A stretch of 64,000 bases of DNA from Rubrivivax sp. (GTDB lineage: Bacteria > Pseudomonadota > Gammaproteobacteria > Burkholderiales > Burkholderiaceae_C). Under the pieces are notes generated by a model. That model saw only the letters and a list, made by a program, of their open reading frames with translations, was not told the DNA's origin and did no database searches. The translations under genes were made by a program, and so were the position numbers. Location of the stretch: NCBI GenBank assembly GCA_030680415.1, contig JAUXVE010000056.1, positions 1 to 64,000 on the forward strand, written 5' to 3'. Shown here in pieces: positions 1-9,984 of this stretch (positions are counted from its first letter, which is position 1; every line of letters starts with the position of its first letter).

Positions 1-1
1 T

Positions 2-472
2 TGCGACAGCGTGAAGCTGCAGTTCGACCTGCATGGCCTGGTACTGGTGCGCGGCGCGACGGCCAGCGCACTGCAATGCGGCTTGCCGGGCGAGGTCTAC
101 CGCTTCCAGCGCCGCAGTGCCTACCGCGTGCGGCCGCTCGCACACCCACTGCCGGTGGCGCATTTCCGCCACCCAACACAGCCGGGCAGGGTGCTGGCAC
201 TGCGCATCATCGACCTCAGCATGGGCGGCTGCGCGCTCTGGCTGCCCGACGACGTGCCCCCGCTGCAAGCCGGCACCCGGTTCGGCGAGATGCGCTGCGA
301 GCTCGACACCGAGACCCGCTTCACGGCCACGGCGACGGTGCAACACGTGTCGGCGCCGGCACCTGAAGCGGGCGACTCGCCCCACGGTGACACCCGTGCC
401 TATCCTCGCGCTACCGCGTCTTCATGGATGCCGTGTGCGAGCTGGTGGTCGGCCGCTACGACGGCTCGCTGA
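2..472 (+). CDS. YcgR-like PilZ-domain protein, both ends incomplete
   Basis: Reading frame 2 is open from the window edge, so the true start lies outside. The segment reads as the YcgR N-terminal domain followed by a PilZ domain: the linker VYRFQRRSAYRVRP carries the RxxxR c-di-GMP-binding motif, and IIDLSMGGCAL carries the (D/N)xSxxG motif. YcgR proteins bind c-di-GMP and act on the flagellar motor (family knowledge). Family resemblance stops near base 385, after the text VQHVSAPAPEAGDS. From there the DNA belongs to a different gene in another frame, so the last ~28 codons before the stop at 470-472 are probably nonsense. The 3' end has therefore been lost at a junction described separately. 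Confidence 0.6.
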   Translation, partial: CDSVKLQFDLHGLVLVRGATASALQCGLPGEVYRFQRRSAYRVRPLAHPLPVAHFRHPTQPGRVLALRIIDLSMGGCALWLPDDVPPLQAGTRFGEMRCELDTETRFTATATVQHVSAPAPEAGDSPHGDTRAYPRATASSWMPCASWWSAATTAR

Positions 473-1920
473 AAGCCGAGCACGGCACCGGCCGCAACAT
501 GGCGCCCTTCGTCGCATACGAATGGGGCGCGCAGGCCTATGCGCTGATGAAGCGCATCAAGCAGCTGTTCGACCCGGCAAACCTGCTCAACCCCGGCGTG
601 CTGCTCAACGATGATCCGCAGGCGCACTTGCGGCATCTCAAGCCGCTGCCGGCCGCCGACGACATCGTCGACAAGTGCATCGAGTGCGGCTTCTGCGAAC
701 CGAAGTGCCCTTCGCGCGGGCTCACGCTGTCGCCGCGACAGCGCATCGTGGGCTGGCGCGAGATCGCACGCCTCGAACGTGCGGTCGAAGTCGACGCACC
801 GGCCGCAGCACAAGTGCTGCGCGGCCTGTACGGACACGCCGGCATCGACACCTGCGCCGGCTGCGGACTGTGTGCCACGGCGTGCCCGGTGGGCATCGAG
901 ACCGGGCTGCTGATCAAGTCCCTGCGCGGCCGTGCCGCCGGGCCGCTGGCCAGGGGCGTGGCCGGCCAGGTGGCGCGCCACTACGGCGCCGTCACCGCCG
1001 GCGTGCGGCTGGGCCTGGGTGCCGCCGACCTGCTGCACGGCGTGGTGGGCACCGGCGCCATGAAAGGCGCGCTCGACGGCCTGCGCACGCTTTCCGGCGG
1101 CCGGCTGCCCAAGTGGTCGCCGGCGCTGGCGCGGCCGGTGAACTTCGTGCCGTCGCGGCGCACGGCAGTGGCCCAGGGCGCCGAGCGCATCGTCTACTTC
1201 CCGAGCTGCGCCACACGCAACATGGGCCCGCAGCGGGGTGACGGCGCAGGCGGCAATGCCCAGGCGCTGCCGGTGACGGCCGAGCGGCTGTTCCGCAAGG
1301 CCGGCTTCGACGTCGTCTACCCGCAGCAGCTCGGCGGCCTGTGCTGCGGCCAGCCGTTCGAGAGCAAAGGCCTGAACGATGCCGCCGATGCCAAGTCTTC
1401 GGAGCTCGAAGCGCTCCTGCACGATGCCAGCGAAGGCGGGCGGCTACACATCGTCTGCGACACCAGCCCCTGCGCCTGGCGCATGAAGCGCAAGCTCGAA
1501 GGCCGCCTCACCGTGCTCGACAGCATCGAGTTCATCCACGACGCCGTGCTGCCGCGGGTGCAGATCGCGCGCCAGACCGCCGCGGTGGCCATCCACCCGG
1601 TGTGCAGCGTGCGCAAGATGGGCACCGTCGACAAGCTCGGCGCGGTCGCGGCGCGCTGTAGCGCGCAGGTGGTGACGGTGGACGAGGTGCTGTGCTGCGG
1701 CTTCGCCGGCGACAAGGGCTTCAGCCAGCCCGAGCTCAACGCGCACGCGCTGCGCCATCTGAAGTCGGCGCTGCCGCCGGGGTGCGAGGCGGGTTATTCA
1801 TCGAGCCGAACCTGCGAGATCGGTCTGTCCGAATACGCTCGGATGCCCTACCGTTCGTTCATTCAGCTGGTCGACGCCTGTGCCAGCGCCGACCCGGCGC
1901 GAGGGGCTACCATGGCATGA
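424..1920 (+). CDS. FAD-linked oxidase/4Fe-4S protein (D-lactate/glycolate dehydrogenase type), 5'-truncated
   Basis: This is the C-terminal half of a large FAD-binding dehydrogenase with Fe-S and CCG domains (Dld/YdiJ/GlcD-GlcF type, usually over 900 aa). Only the last ~500 residues are present. Recognisable parts in order: the end of the FAD-oxidase cap with SLKAEHGTGRNMAPFV, two 4Fe-4S motifs (CIECGFCEPKCP, CAGCGLCATACP), and two cysteine-rich CCG motifs (CCGQPFESKG, CCGFAGDKGF). Similarity already begins near base 409 (RYRVFMDAV), upstream of the ATG at 424, so that ATG is an internal methionine and the FAD-binding domain is missing. The 3' end overlaps the next gene by ATGA. As it stands it is probably not a functional flavoenzyme. 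Confidence 0.75.
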   Translation: MDAVCELVVGRYDGSLKAEHGTGRNMAPFVAYEWGAQAYALMKRIKQLFDPANLLNPGVLLNDDPQAHLRHLKPLPAADDIVDKCIECGFCEPKCPSRGLTLSPRQRIVGWREIARLERAVEVDAPAAAQVLRGLYGHAGIDTCAGCGLCATACPVGIETGLLIKSLRGRAAGPLARGVAGQVARHYGAVTAGVRLGLGAADLLHGVVGTGAMKGALDGLRTLSGGRLPKWSPALARPVNFVPSRRTAVAQGAERIVYFPSCATRNMGPQRGDGAGGNAQALPVTAERLFRKAGFDVVYPQQLGGLCCGQPFESKGLNDAADAKSSELEALLHDASEGGRLHIVCDTSPCAWRMKRKLEGRLTVLDSIEFIHDAVLPRVQIARQTAAVAIHPVCSVRKMGTVDKLGAVAARCSAQVVTVDEVLCCGFAGDKGFSQPELNAHALRHLKSALPPGCEAGYSSSRTCEIGLSEYARMPYRSFIQLVDACASADPARGATMA

Positions 1921-2540
1921 CCATGTGTTGCACCCAGGCCGCACTCCCCGTGCCCGCGGACCCCGACGAAGTGGCGGCCTGGGCGCTGACGCTGATCCAG
2001 ACGCGCCAGACCGTGCTGCCCAAGCGGCTGCTGGCGCCGGGCCCCGACGCAGCGCAACTGCAGGCCCTGTTCGACGCCGCCGCCGCTGCACCCGACCACG
2101 AACAGCGCCTGCCCTGGCGCTTCATCGGCGTGCCGGCCGACAAGCGTGCGCTGCTGGCCGAGGCCTTTGCCGGGGCCCTGCTCGACCGTGACCCGGCGGC
2201 CCTGCCGCACCAGGTGGAGGCCGCGCGCGAGAAGGCACACCGCGCGCCCTTGCTGCTGCTGGCCGTGGCGCGGCTGGACGACACCGACACCGAGGTGCCC
2301 GCACCCGAGCGCTGGATCTCGCTGGGCTGCGCGCTGCAGAACATGCTGCTCGCCGCCCACGCCATGGGCTACGGCTCGGCGTTGACCAGCGGCCAGGCGC
2401 TGAGCTCGCCGCGCCTGCATGCGCTGTTCGCGCTGGCGCCGGGCGAGGTGCCGGCGTGCTTCGTCAACGTCGGCACCGTGAGCACGTGCAGGCCGATGCG
2501 CCTGCGGCCCGACGCGGGGCGTTTCGTCAGCTGGCTGTAG
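1917..2540 (+). CDS. Nitroreductase family protein
   Basis: A 207-aa protein of the FMN-dependent nitroreductase fold (YdjA-like small branch). Features: an N-terminal R-Q-T-V-LPKRLL basic patch for FMN phosphate, the segment AAAAAPDHEQRLPWRF typical of YdjA-type enzymes, and ALQNMLLAAHAMGYGSALTSG in the second half. These enzymes reduce nitro compounds or quinones with NAD(P)H; the substrate here is unknown. I chose the start at 1917, where ATG overlaps the stop of the upstream gene (ATGA). A second ATG two codons later (1923) is also possible. It is co-directional with the truncated dehydrogenase and ends at a stem-loop shared with the convergent menA. Confidence 0.8.
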   Translation: MTMCCTQAALPVPADPDEVAAWALTLIQTRQTVLPKRLLAPGPDAAQLQALFDAAAAAPDHEQRLPWRFIGVPADKRALLAEAFAGALLDRDPAALPHQVEAAREKAHRAPLLLLAVARLDDTDTEVPAPERWISLGCALQNMLLAAHAMGYGSALTSGQALSSPRLHALFALAPGEVPACFVNVGTVSTCRPMRLRPDAGRFVSWL

Positions 2541-2542
2541 CG

Positions 2543-2572
2543 GCCCGCCCGCGGCTGTGCAGACCGGCGGGC
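2543..2572. terminator. Possible bidirectional terminator between convergent genes
   Basis: GCCCGCC (2543-2549) and GGCGGGC (2566-2572) form a perfect 7-bp inverted repeat with a 16-nt loop. It fills the short gap between the nitroreductase stop and the menA stop. There is no T-run on either side, so this is a weak candidate. Confidence 0.3.
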
Positions 2573-2573
2573 A

Positions 2574-3512
2574 TCAAAGCCCCCAGAAGCGGCCCAGCAC
2601 TGCGCCCGAGGCCAGCAGCACGGCGAACACCAGTTCCAACTTGAAGGTGCGGAACAGCACCTCGTTGAAGGCAATGCCGGGCGGGCAGCGTTTCATGTCC
2701 TGGCGCAAGGTCCAGGCCGCCGGCAGCAGCAGGCAGGGCAGCAGCAAGGTGGGCGCGGCGGCCAGCCAGGCCATCACCGGCGTGAGGGCAAACGGCCCCA
2801 GCAGCAGCAAGGTGTACAGGCGCAACGAAACCGCGGCGCCGAAGGTCACGGCAAAGGTGCGCCGGCCGACCAGGGCGTCGTGGGCAATGTCGCGGTGGTT
2901 GTTGACCGCCAGCGCCGCTGCGGCCAGCGAGCCGATGGCCACCGAGGCCACCATGGTGGCGCCGCCGACGTCACCGGTGAGCACCCAGTCGGTGCCCATC
3001 ACGGCCACCAGCCCGAAGAAGACGAACACCGTCAGCTCGCCGTAGGGCGTGTAGGCAATCGGCCGCGGCCCGCCCATGTAGGCCAGTGCCGCCAGCAGCG
3101 ACGACACGCCGATGGCCAGCACCGGCCAGCCGCGCTGCAGCACCAGCAGCAGCCCCAGCGCGGCGGAAACCAGCGCCACCAGGATGATCGCGTTGCGCAC
3201 CGTGCGCACCGTCAGCCAGCCGTGCGCGGTGGCCCGCGGCAGTCCGGTGCGCGTGCCGCTGGACTCGGCACCGCGCGCGGTGTAGCCGACGTCGTTCTGC
3301 AGATTGCTCGCCACCTGCATCAGCAGCGCGGCAGCAAGAACGATGAGCGACACCACGGGGTCCAGTGCGCCGGTGCGCAGCCAGCCCAGCGCCGCACCCA
3401 CCAGCACCGGGCTGATGGCCGCGAGCAGGGTGCGCGGGCGCACCGCCACGACCCACGCCGCTGGCGAGCCGGCACGCACGTGGGAGCCGGAGGTGCGCTG
3501 GTCCACCGTCAT
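2574..3512 (-). CDS. menA: 1,4-dihydroxy-2-naphthoate polyprenyltransferase MenA
   Basis: A 312-aa integral membrane UbiA-family prenyltransferase. It attaches the polyprenyl chain to 1,4-dihydroxy-2-naphthoate, the membrane step of menaquinone synthesis. Visible marks: the MenA-type entry WVVAVRPRTLLAAISPVLVG, the aspartate region SNLQNDVGYTARG for Mg-prenyl-diphosphate binding, a second acidic region NNHRDIAHD, and about eight hydrophobic segments. The start overlaps the ubiE stop by ATGA (3509-3512), so the two are translationally coupled. Other men genes are not in this window. With the anaerobic enzymes nearby, it suggests the cell makes menaquinone besides ubiquinone, which is unusual for Burkholderiales. 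Confidence 0.88.
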   Translation of the reverse strand: MTVDQRTSGSHVRAGSPAAWVVAVRPRTLLAAISPVLVGAALGWLRTGALDPVVSLIVLAAALLMQVASNLQNDVGYTARGAESSGTRTGLPRATAHGWLTVRTVRNAIILVALVSAALGLLLVLQRGWPVLAIGVSSLLAALAYMGGPRPIAYTPYGELTVFVFFGLVAVMGTDWVLTGDVGGATMVASVAIGSLAAAALAVNNHRDIAHDALVGRRTFAVTFGAAVSLRLYTLLLLGPFALTPVMAWLAAAPTLLLPCLLLPAAWTLRQDMKRCPPGIAFNEVLFRTFKLELVFAVLLASGAVLGRFWGL

Positions 3513-4255
3513 GCGCCGGCCCCGCCAGCGCTGGCCGCCGGCTTGCTGCCGACGTGGATGCAGGCGATGCCGAAGCTCAGGTTGCGGTAGCTCACGTCGG
3601 CGAAACCGGCCTGCTCCAGCAGCGCCTTGAAGCTGCGCTGGTCAGGGAAGCGGCGGATCGACTCGACGAGGTAGGTGTAGGCCTCGGGCGCCTGCGCCAC
3701 CAGCGCGCCCAGCCGCGGGATGACGGCGAACGAGAAGAAGTTGTAGAACGGCCGCACCGGCGCCCACGGCGTGGAGAACTCCAGGCACAGGAAGCGCCCG
3801 CCGGGCTTGAGCACACGCAGTGCCTCTGTGAGCGCATCCTCGATGCGCGTGACGTTGCGGATGCCGAAGGCGATGGTGATGGTGTCCACGCTGGCGCCGG
3901 CCAGCGGCATGCATTCGCCGGTGCCGGCCAGCCACTGCACGTGGCGGTGGCCGCGCGACTGCCCGGCCTGCATCATGGCCACGCTGGGGTCGCACACCGC
4001 CACCACGCGGTCGGCCGCGGCCATGCGTGCCGCCACGTCGCCGGTGCCGCCCGCCAGGTCGACGATGCACTGCCCGGCGCGCGGTGCGGCCAAGCGCACC
4101 AGCGTGCGTTTCCACAGGCGGTGGATGCCCATGCTCATGAGGTCGTTCATGAGGTCGTAGCGCCGCGCCACGGCCTCGAAGACGCGGCGGATGCGCTGCT
4201 CGCGCTCTTCCTCTTCGACGGACTGGAAACCGAAGGTTCGCGACAACCGGGTCAT
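3509..4255 (-). CDS. ubiE: Demethylmenaquinone/2-polyprenyl-6-methoxy-benzoquinol methyltransferase UbiE/MenG
   Basis: A 248-aa class I SAM-dependent methyltransferase. It performs the C-methylation of demethylmenaquinone and, in ubiquinone makers, of the benzoquinol intermediate. Diagnostic features: FGFQSVEEEEREQRIRRVFE at the N-terminus, RYDLMNDLMSMGIHRLWKR (UbiE signature 1), the SAM motif VDLAGGTGDVA, and AFGIRNVTRIEDALTEALRV (signature 2). Placed directly before menA with an ATGA overlap, it may be the dedicated menaquinone copy; a second ubiE elsewhere in the genome would support that. The 93-bp upstream gap holds a palindromic repeat. Confidence 0.9.
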   Translation of the reverse strand: MTRLSRTFGFQSVEEEEREQRIRRVFEAVARRYDLMNDLMSMGIHRLWKRTLVRLAAPRAGQCIVDLAGGTGDVAARMAAADRVVAVCDPSVAMMQAGQSRGHRHVQWLAGTGECMPLAGASVDTITIAFGIRNVTRIEDALTEALRVLKPGGRFLCLEFSTPWAPVRPFYNFFSFAVIPRLGALVAQAPEAYTYLVESIRRFPDQRSFKALLEQAGFADVSYRNLSFGIACIHVGSKPAASAGGAGA

Positions 4256-4289
4256 GCGGAGGAGTCACAAGGAAACGCCGGGCCGACCC

Positions 4290-4346
4290 AAGTTTCCTTG
4301 CTCCCCCTTGGGGGGGCGGACGCCGCGAAGCGGTGGCCTTGGGGGC
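4290..4346. repeat. GC-rich palindromic intergenic repeat
   Basis: The 93-bp gap before ubiE contains CTCCCCCTTGGGGGGGC, then a core around GCCGCGAAGCGGTGGC, then CCTTGGGGGC. It is two nested inverted repeats of a style I know from many intergenic gaps in Burkholderiales (REP-like). It could act as a transcript-stabilising or attenuating hairpin between the ATPase operon tail and ubiE-menA. Only one copy was noticed in this window, so the repeat nature rests on recall. Confidence 0.4.
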
Positions 4347-4348
4347 AC

Positions 4349-4834
4349 TCAATAACGGCCATGCTGCTTGAAGATGTAGTTGCTGAGTTCCGTCGATTGT
4401 GCCGCCAGCCGGTGCTGGGCCTGGTGCACACGGCGCGTGATCGCGCGCATGACGCGGTAGACGATGTGCGGCTCGCTGTCGAGCAGCGATTCGAGTTGCC
4501 AGCGCTCCAGGCCGAAGACCCGGCTCGCGCCGCGCGACACCACCGACGCATAGTGCACGTTGTCGTCGAGGAAGCTCAGCTCGCCCACCAGGTCACCGGC
4601 CTTGAGCATGAACAGCGTCATCTCCTCGGGGCTGCCGGCGCCGCGCGCCACCGCCAGCGAGCCCTTGATCAGCGCGTAAAGGTGGTTGTCGCTGGCGCCC
4701 TCGGGCACCAGGATCTCGCCGTCGGCAAGGTCGCGCAGGGTCAGCATGGCGCTCAGCGTGCGGCATTGCGCTTCTGTCAATTCGGCGCCGAGGTGCGACG
4801 CGCGCAGGGCCTCGTAGGCTGCAGATTCGGTCAT
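4349..4834 (-). CDS. Cyclic-nucleotide-binding (CRP-type) domain protein without DNA-binding domain
   Basis: A 161-aa protein consisting essentially of one cNMP-binding beta-roll: LADGEILVPEGASDNHLYALIKG, then GDLVGELSFLDD (phosphate-binding cassette region), then an alpha-helical C-terminus (IVYRVMRAITRRVHQAQHRL). No helix-turn-helix follows, so it is not a transcription factor of the CRP type. Such stand-alone domains often act as signal-binding partners. It follows the ATPase operon and the START-type gene on the same strand with a 30-bp gap; a link to ATPase control is possible but unproven. Confidence 0.75.
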   Translation of the reverse strand: MTESAAYEALRASHLGAELTEAQCRTLSAMLTLRDLADGEILVPEGASDNHLYALIKGSLAVARGAGSPEEMTLFMLKAGDLVGELSFLDDNVHYASVVSRGASRVFGLERWQLESLLDSEPHIVYRVMRAITRRVHQAQHRLAAQSTELSNYIFKQHGRY

Positions 4835-4864
4835 GGTCGGTCTACTCCGGGAGGTGGGTCGGTT

Positions 4865-5314
4865 TCAAGGGCCGGCATCGGCCGCGGTCCCGTGAACTTG
4901 GTCGGCGCGCTGGATGAAGGCGTCGACGAGCGTGTCGGCGATGCGCTGGAACACCGGGCTGGCCAGCGATCCCATCACCGAGTTGGCGAAATCGTAGCTC
5001 AGCACGAAGTCGATCCTGCAGCCCCAACTGGACAGCGGTTTCAGGTTCCAGGTGCCTTCGAAGCGCTTGAACGGGCCCTGCTCCAGGCCGATGGCCATGA
5101 ATTCGGGCCGGCGCTTGGGGTTGCGGGTGGTGAATTCGAAGCGCGCACCCAGGTAGGCCACCTGCAGCCGCGCCACCACCACCTCGTCGTCGCGCTGCAG
5201 CACCGTGGCACGGGCGCACCAGGGCAGGAAGGCCGGGTAATGCTCGGCGGCTTCGATGAGGTCGAACATGCGTTCGGCCGAATGTGCAACGAGGACTGAG
5301 CGGCGGGCTTCCAT
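4865..5314 (-). CDS. START/SRPBCC-fold protein, RatA/COQ10 family
   Basis: From the ATG at 5314 this is a 149-aa protein of the polyketide-cyclase-like SRPBCC fold. The family signature is MFDLIEAAEHYPAFLPWC followed by FEFTTRNPKRRPEF and a C-terminal helix AFIQRADQV. Homologues are the coenzyme-Q-binding protein COQ10 and bacterial RatA. With ubiE/menA downstream a quinone-binding role fits, but RatA-like roles cannot be excluded. The frame is open up to a GTG at 5341; I prefer 5314 because the family normally begins at MEARRSV-like sequence and this avoids overlap with the ATPase subunit D stop. Confidence 0.75.
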   Translation of the reverse strand: MEARRSVLVAHSAERMFDLIEAAEHYPAFLPWCARATVLQRDDEVVVARLQVAYLGARFEFTTRNPKRRPEFMAIGLEQGPFKRFEGTWNLKPLSSWGCRIDFVLSYDFANSVMGSLASPVFQRIADTLVDAFIQRADQVHGTAADAGP

Positions 5315-5333
5315 GGCGTCGGGTGGCGCGCAT

Positions 5334-5930
5334 TTAAGCACGGCGGCGCATCAGGACGGCCTCCTCCTGCTCGAGTTCTTCCAGCCGCGTCTCGATGTCG
5401 TGGATGCTGCGTCCGAGTTCAGGCAGCAGCACGTCCTGCAAGGCGCGTGCACGGCGCACCGAGCGCCGGTACTCCTGCGACAGCCGCACCAGGTTGCCGG
5501 TGACGGCCGCCAGCGGCGCCGTGGCGGCCATCAGCGCAACGAAGGCGCGCTGGCAGGCCCGCGCTTCCGGCGAGGGGTTCACCGCCGGCGCTGCCGGCTC
5601 GTTGGCCGGCGTCCAGCCGGCGTCCTGCAGCCGCACGCCCATCAGCGACCGCGTCGTGCGGCTCAGCACCGAGGTCTCCTGCCCCGCCGGCGGCTGCACC
5701 TGCAGGCCCTGCAGACCATGCCGGGCCAGCGCCGCCTGCAGCGCGTTCATCGCCGTCTCGTGCGCGGCACGCAGGGCCTTTTCGAGCTCGGCGTGGCGCG
5801 CCAGCTGACGCAGGATCTCGCCCGCCAGCAGCAGGCACTTTTCGTCCAGGAAGACGTAACCCTCGTGCATCGCCCGCTGCTCGTCCTTGAGTTCGAGCAC
5901 GACGGCGCGGGTGGGACTGCTCTCGCTCAC
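5334..5930 (-). CDS. atpD: V/A-type ATPase subunit D (central stalk)
   Basis: A 198-aa, largely helical coiled-coil protein matching the rotor-axle subunit D of V/A-type ATPases. The N-terminus TRAVVLELKDEQRAMHEGYVFLDEKCLLL corresponds to the family's P-T-(R/K)-x-x-L-x-x-x-K-x-x-L-x-x-A-xx-G-xx-L-L-K-xK-R pattern. The C-terminal helix (RRARALQDVLLPELGRSIHDIETRLEELE) has the conserved R-x-R-A-L-E-x-x-x-x-P pattern. It is the last ATPase gene in the operon and overlaps the subunit B stop by 4 bp (ATGA). Confidence 0.85.
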   Translation of the reverse strand: MSESSPTRAVVLELKDEQRAMHEGYVFLDEKCLLLAGEILRQLARHAELEKALRAAHETAMNALQAALARHGLQGLQVQPPAGQETSVLSRTTRSLMGVRLQDAGWTPANEPAAPAVNPSPEARACQRAFVALMAATAPLAAVTGNLVRLSQEYRRSVRRARALQDVLLPELGRSIHDIETRLEELEQEEAVLMRRRA

Positions 5931-7295
5931 GGGCTCTCCAGATGCGCCGCGATCTGCGCGTCCGACAGCCGCGACAGTTCGCTCTTCGGCAAACCGGCCA
6001 GCAGTCGCCAGCCGATGGCCATGCTCTGCTCCAGCGTGCGCGGCGCGCCCTGGTTGACGAGCTCGCCCTCGAAGGCGTGGCCGAAGGCGAGGTACTGGCG
6101 GTCGGTGGTGGCCAGGCCCTCCTCGCCGACCACGCTGGCCAGCACCCGCGCCTGCACGGCGCGGGCGTAGGCGGCGTAGAGCTGGCTCGACAGCGCCGGG
6201 TGGTCGGGGTGGGTGTAATGGCCGCCGGTGCCGTCCTTCATCAGCCGCGACAGGCTGGGCAGCACGTCCACCGGCGGGTAGATGGCGCGCCGGTCGAGGT
6301 CGCGCGACAGCACGATCTGGCCTTCGGTGATGTAGCCGGTGAGGTCGGGAATGGGGTGGCCGATGTCGTCGGCGGGCATGGTCAGGATCGACAGTTGCGT
6401 GAGCGTGCCGCGCACGCCGCGGATGGTGCCGGCGCGCTCGAACAGCGTCGCCAGGTCGGAGTACAGGTAGCCCGGGAAGCCCTTGCGGCTGGGGATCTCG
6501 CCCTTGCTCGAAGAGACCTCGCGCAGCGCCTCGGCATAGTTGGTCATGTCGGTCAGGATGGCCAGCACGTGCTTGCCTTCGACGAAGGCCAGGTACTCGG
6601 CGGCGGTGAGTGCAAAGCGTGGCGTCAGCAGCCGCTGCGTCGACGAATCGCTGGCCAGGTTGAGGAACAGCGCCGTACGTTCCAGCGCCCCGCCCTGCTC
6701 CAGGCTGCGGCGGAAGAACTCGGCGCTGTCGTGCGGCACGCCGATGCCGGCGAAGACGATCACGAAGTCTTCTTCCGCCGTCGCGCCCGGCGTCTGGCGC
6801 AGCCGTGCGTGGCTCGCGATCTCCACTGCCAGCCGGTCGTGCGGCAGCCCGCCGCCGCTGAAGATCGGCAGCTTCTGGCCGCGCACCAGGCTGTTCATGA
6901 GGTCCAGCGTGGTGACGCCGGTCTCGATGAAGTCGCGCGGCCCGGCACGTGCCACGGGGTTGATCGGCAGCCCTTCGATGCGCTGGCGTTGCCGGGCGGC
7001 GATCGGTGGCCCGCCATCGATGACCTGGCCGACACCGTTGAAGACGCGGCCCAGCAGGCCCGGCGCCAGGCCGAAGGTCATGGGTTCGCCGAAGAAGCGC
7101 ACCACGGTGCCCGGCAGCGTCAGGCCCGAGGTGGACTCCAGCACCTCGATGGTCATGAGCTCGTCGTCGAGCGCCGCCACGCGGCCCAGGCGGGCGTGGC
7201 CGTCTGGGCCGGTGACCTCGACGGCGTCGTGCAGGCCGACGTCGAGCGTGCGGCGCAGGAACAGCAGCGGGCCCTCGAGCCGGGTGGCGGCACCT

Positions 7296-7312
<17 letters not shown>
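5927..7312 (-). CDS. atpB: V/A-type ATPase subunit B (non-catalytic nucleotide-binding)
   Basis: A 461-aa RecA-fold subunit. It alternates with subunit A in the A3B3 head and binds nucleotide without hydrolysing it. Marks: the beta-barrel start EGPLLFLRRTLDVGLHDAVEV; FSGGGLPHDRLAVEIA where a true P-loop would be, a degenerate Walker A typical of B subunits; FVIVFAGIGV; and LTDMTNYAEALREVSSSKGE. The end contains IGWRLLAGLPKSELSRL, matching the family. Its 5' end overlaps the 3' end of subunit A by 17 bp. Confidence 0.93.
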
Positions 7313-9079
<1,767 letters not shown>

Positions 9080-9083
<4 letters not shown>

Positions 9084-9688
9084 GACGAGGCCCCCAGTTC
9101 GCCCAGCAGGCGGGCGCCGATCGCCTCACGGTCGGCGGTCAGCCCGGCCAGGGTGGCGTCGACGACATTGCGATCGGCGAGGATGCGCAGGCCGGCATCC
9201 AGGCCTGCCTGCTCGTTGAAGCTCAGTGCCGTGGCGCCCTGGGCCAGCACTCGGGACGCCACTGCTTCCCGTTCAGCCACGGGCCAACCAGGCGCGTGCT
9301 CGACGCTCCAGCGCCCCTGGGCCAGCACACGCTGCGCCTCGCCCAGGGCGGCATCGACCCACCGCCGCCGTGCCGTGCCATCGGCCCAGCGTTGGCGCAG
9401 CGCCGTGGGCAGGCGCTGCCAACCCAGGGCCAGCCAGGCCAGGGCCTGCTCCTGCTCGTGCAGCCGACGCCGCGTCTGCAACTCGGCCCGCGCCGCTGCG
9501 ACACGTTCCTGCGCTCGCGCCCGCTCTTCGGCAAAGGCCTCGCGAACTCTGGCCCGGGCCTCGGCACGCGCTTGTGCCAGCGCTGCCGCCGCCTGCTGTT
9601 CAGCGCCGGCGATGATCGCGGCGCACTGCGTGCGGCGGTCGTCCTCGACGAGGTCGAGCAGGGCCTGGGTGCGGCTTTCGAGCGTCAC
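9080..9688 (-). CDS. atpE: V/A-type ATPase subunit E (peripheral stalk)
   Basis: A 202-aa protein. Residues ~1-100 form a long charged coiled coil rich in Ala, Arg, Glu and Gln, followed by a globular C-terminal part with GLDAGLRILADRNVVDATLAGL, which corresponds to the conserved GG(V/L)x-x-x-x-DG-x-I-x-x-x-N-T-(L/F) pattern of subunit E. It forms the peripheral stalk with the small subunit at 12906-13247. The identification rests on operon position and coiled-coil structure as much as on sequence, which diverges quickly in this subunit. Confidence 0.7.
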
Positions 9689-9984
9689 GCGTCGAGCCCC
9701 AGCTGGTGGCGCAGCCTGGCGGCCAGATCGGGCAGCGTCACCTCACCCTGCGGGTCGGGCACCACCAGCACCAGCGGCGCCAGTGCGCTGCCGGCCGCTG
9801 CCAGTGCCGCGGCGTCCATGCGCGCCGCCACGGCGGCCGACACCAGCACCAGCGGTGCCGCCGTGCAAGCCGACAGCAGCGCCGCGGTCTCTTCACCGGA
9901 ACCGGGCAACGCCACCCGCGCACCGGCCAGGCGCCAGCCGGCCGCACTGATCTCGTCGCCGATGTAGACCGGAGCCGTCATCAC
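9685..9984 (-). CDS. atpF: V/A-type ATPase subunit F
   Basis: A 99-aa protein of the small CheY-like Rossmann fold seen in subunit F, which sits on the rotor and regulates the motor. It begins VYIGDEISAAGWRLAGARVA, equivalent to the family pattern I-G-D-xx-x-xx-G-F-x-L-x-G; LVLVSAAVAARM and LAPLVLVVPDP are the second and third strands. It overlaps subunit E by ATGA and subunit K by 4 bp. Two consecutive methionines start the frame; either could be used. Confidence 0.8.
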   Translation of the reverse strand: MMTAPVYIGDEISAAGWRLAGARVALPGSGEETAALLSACTAAPLVLVSAAVAARMDAAALAAAGSALAPLVLVVPDPQGEVTLPDLAARLRHQLGLDA

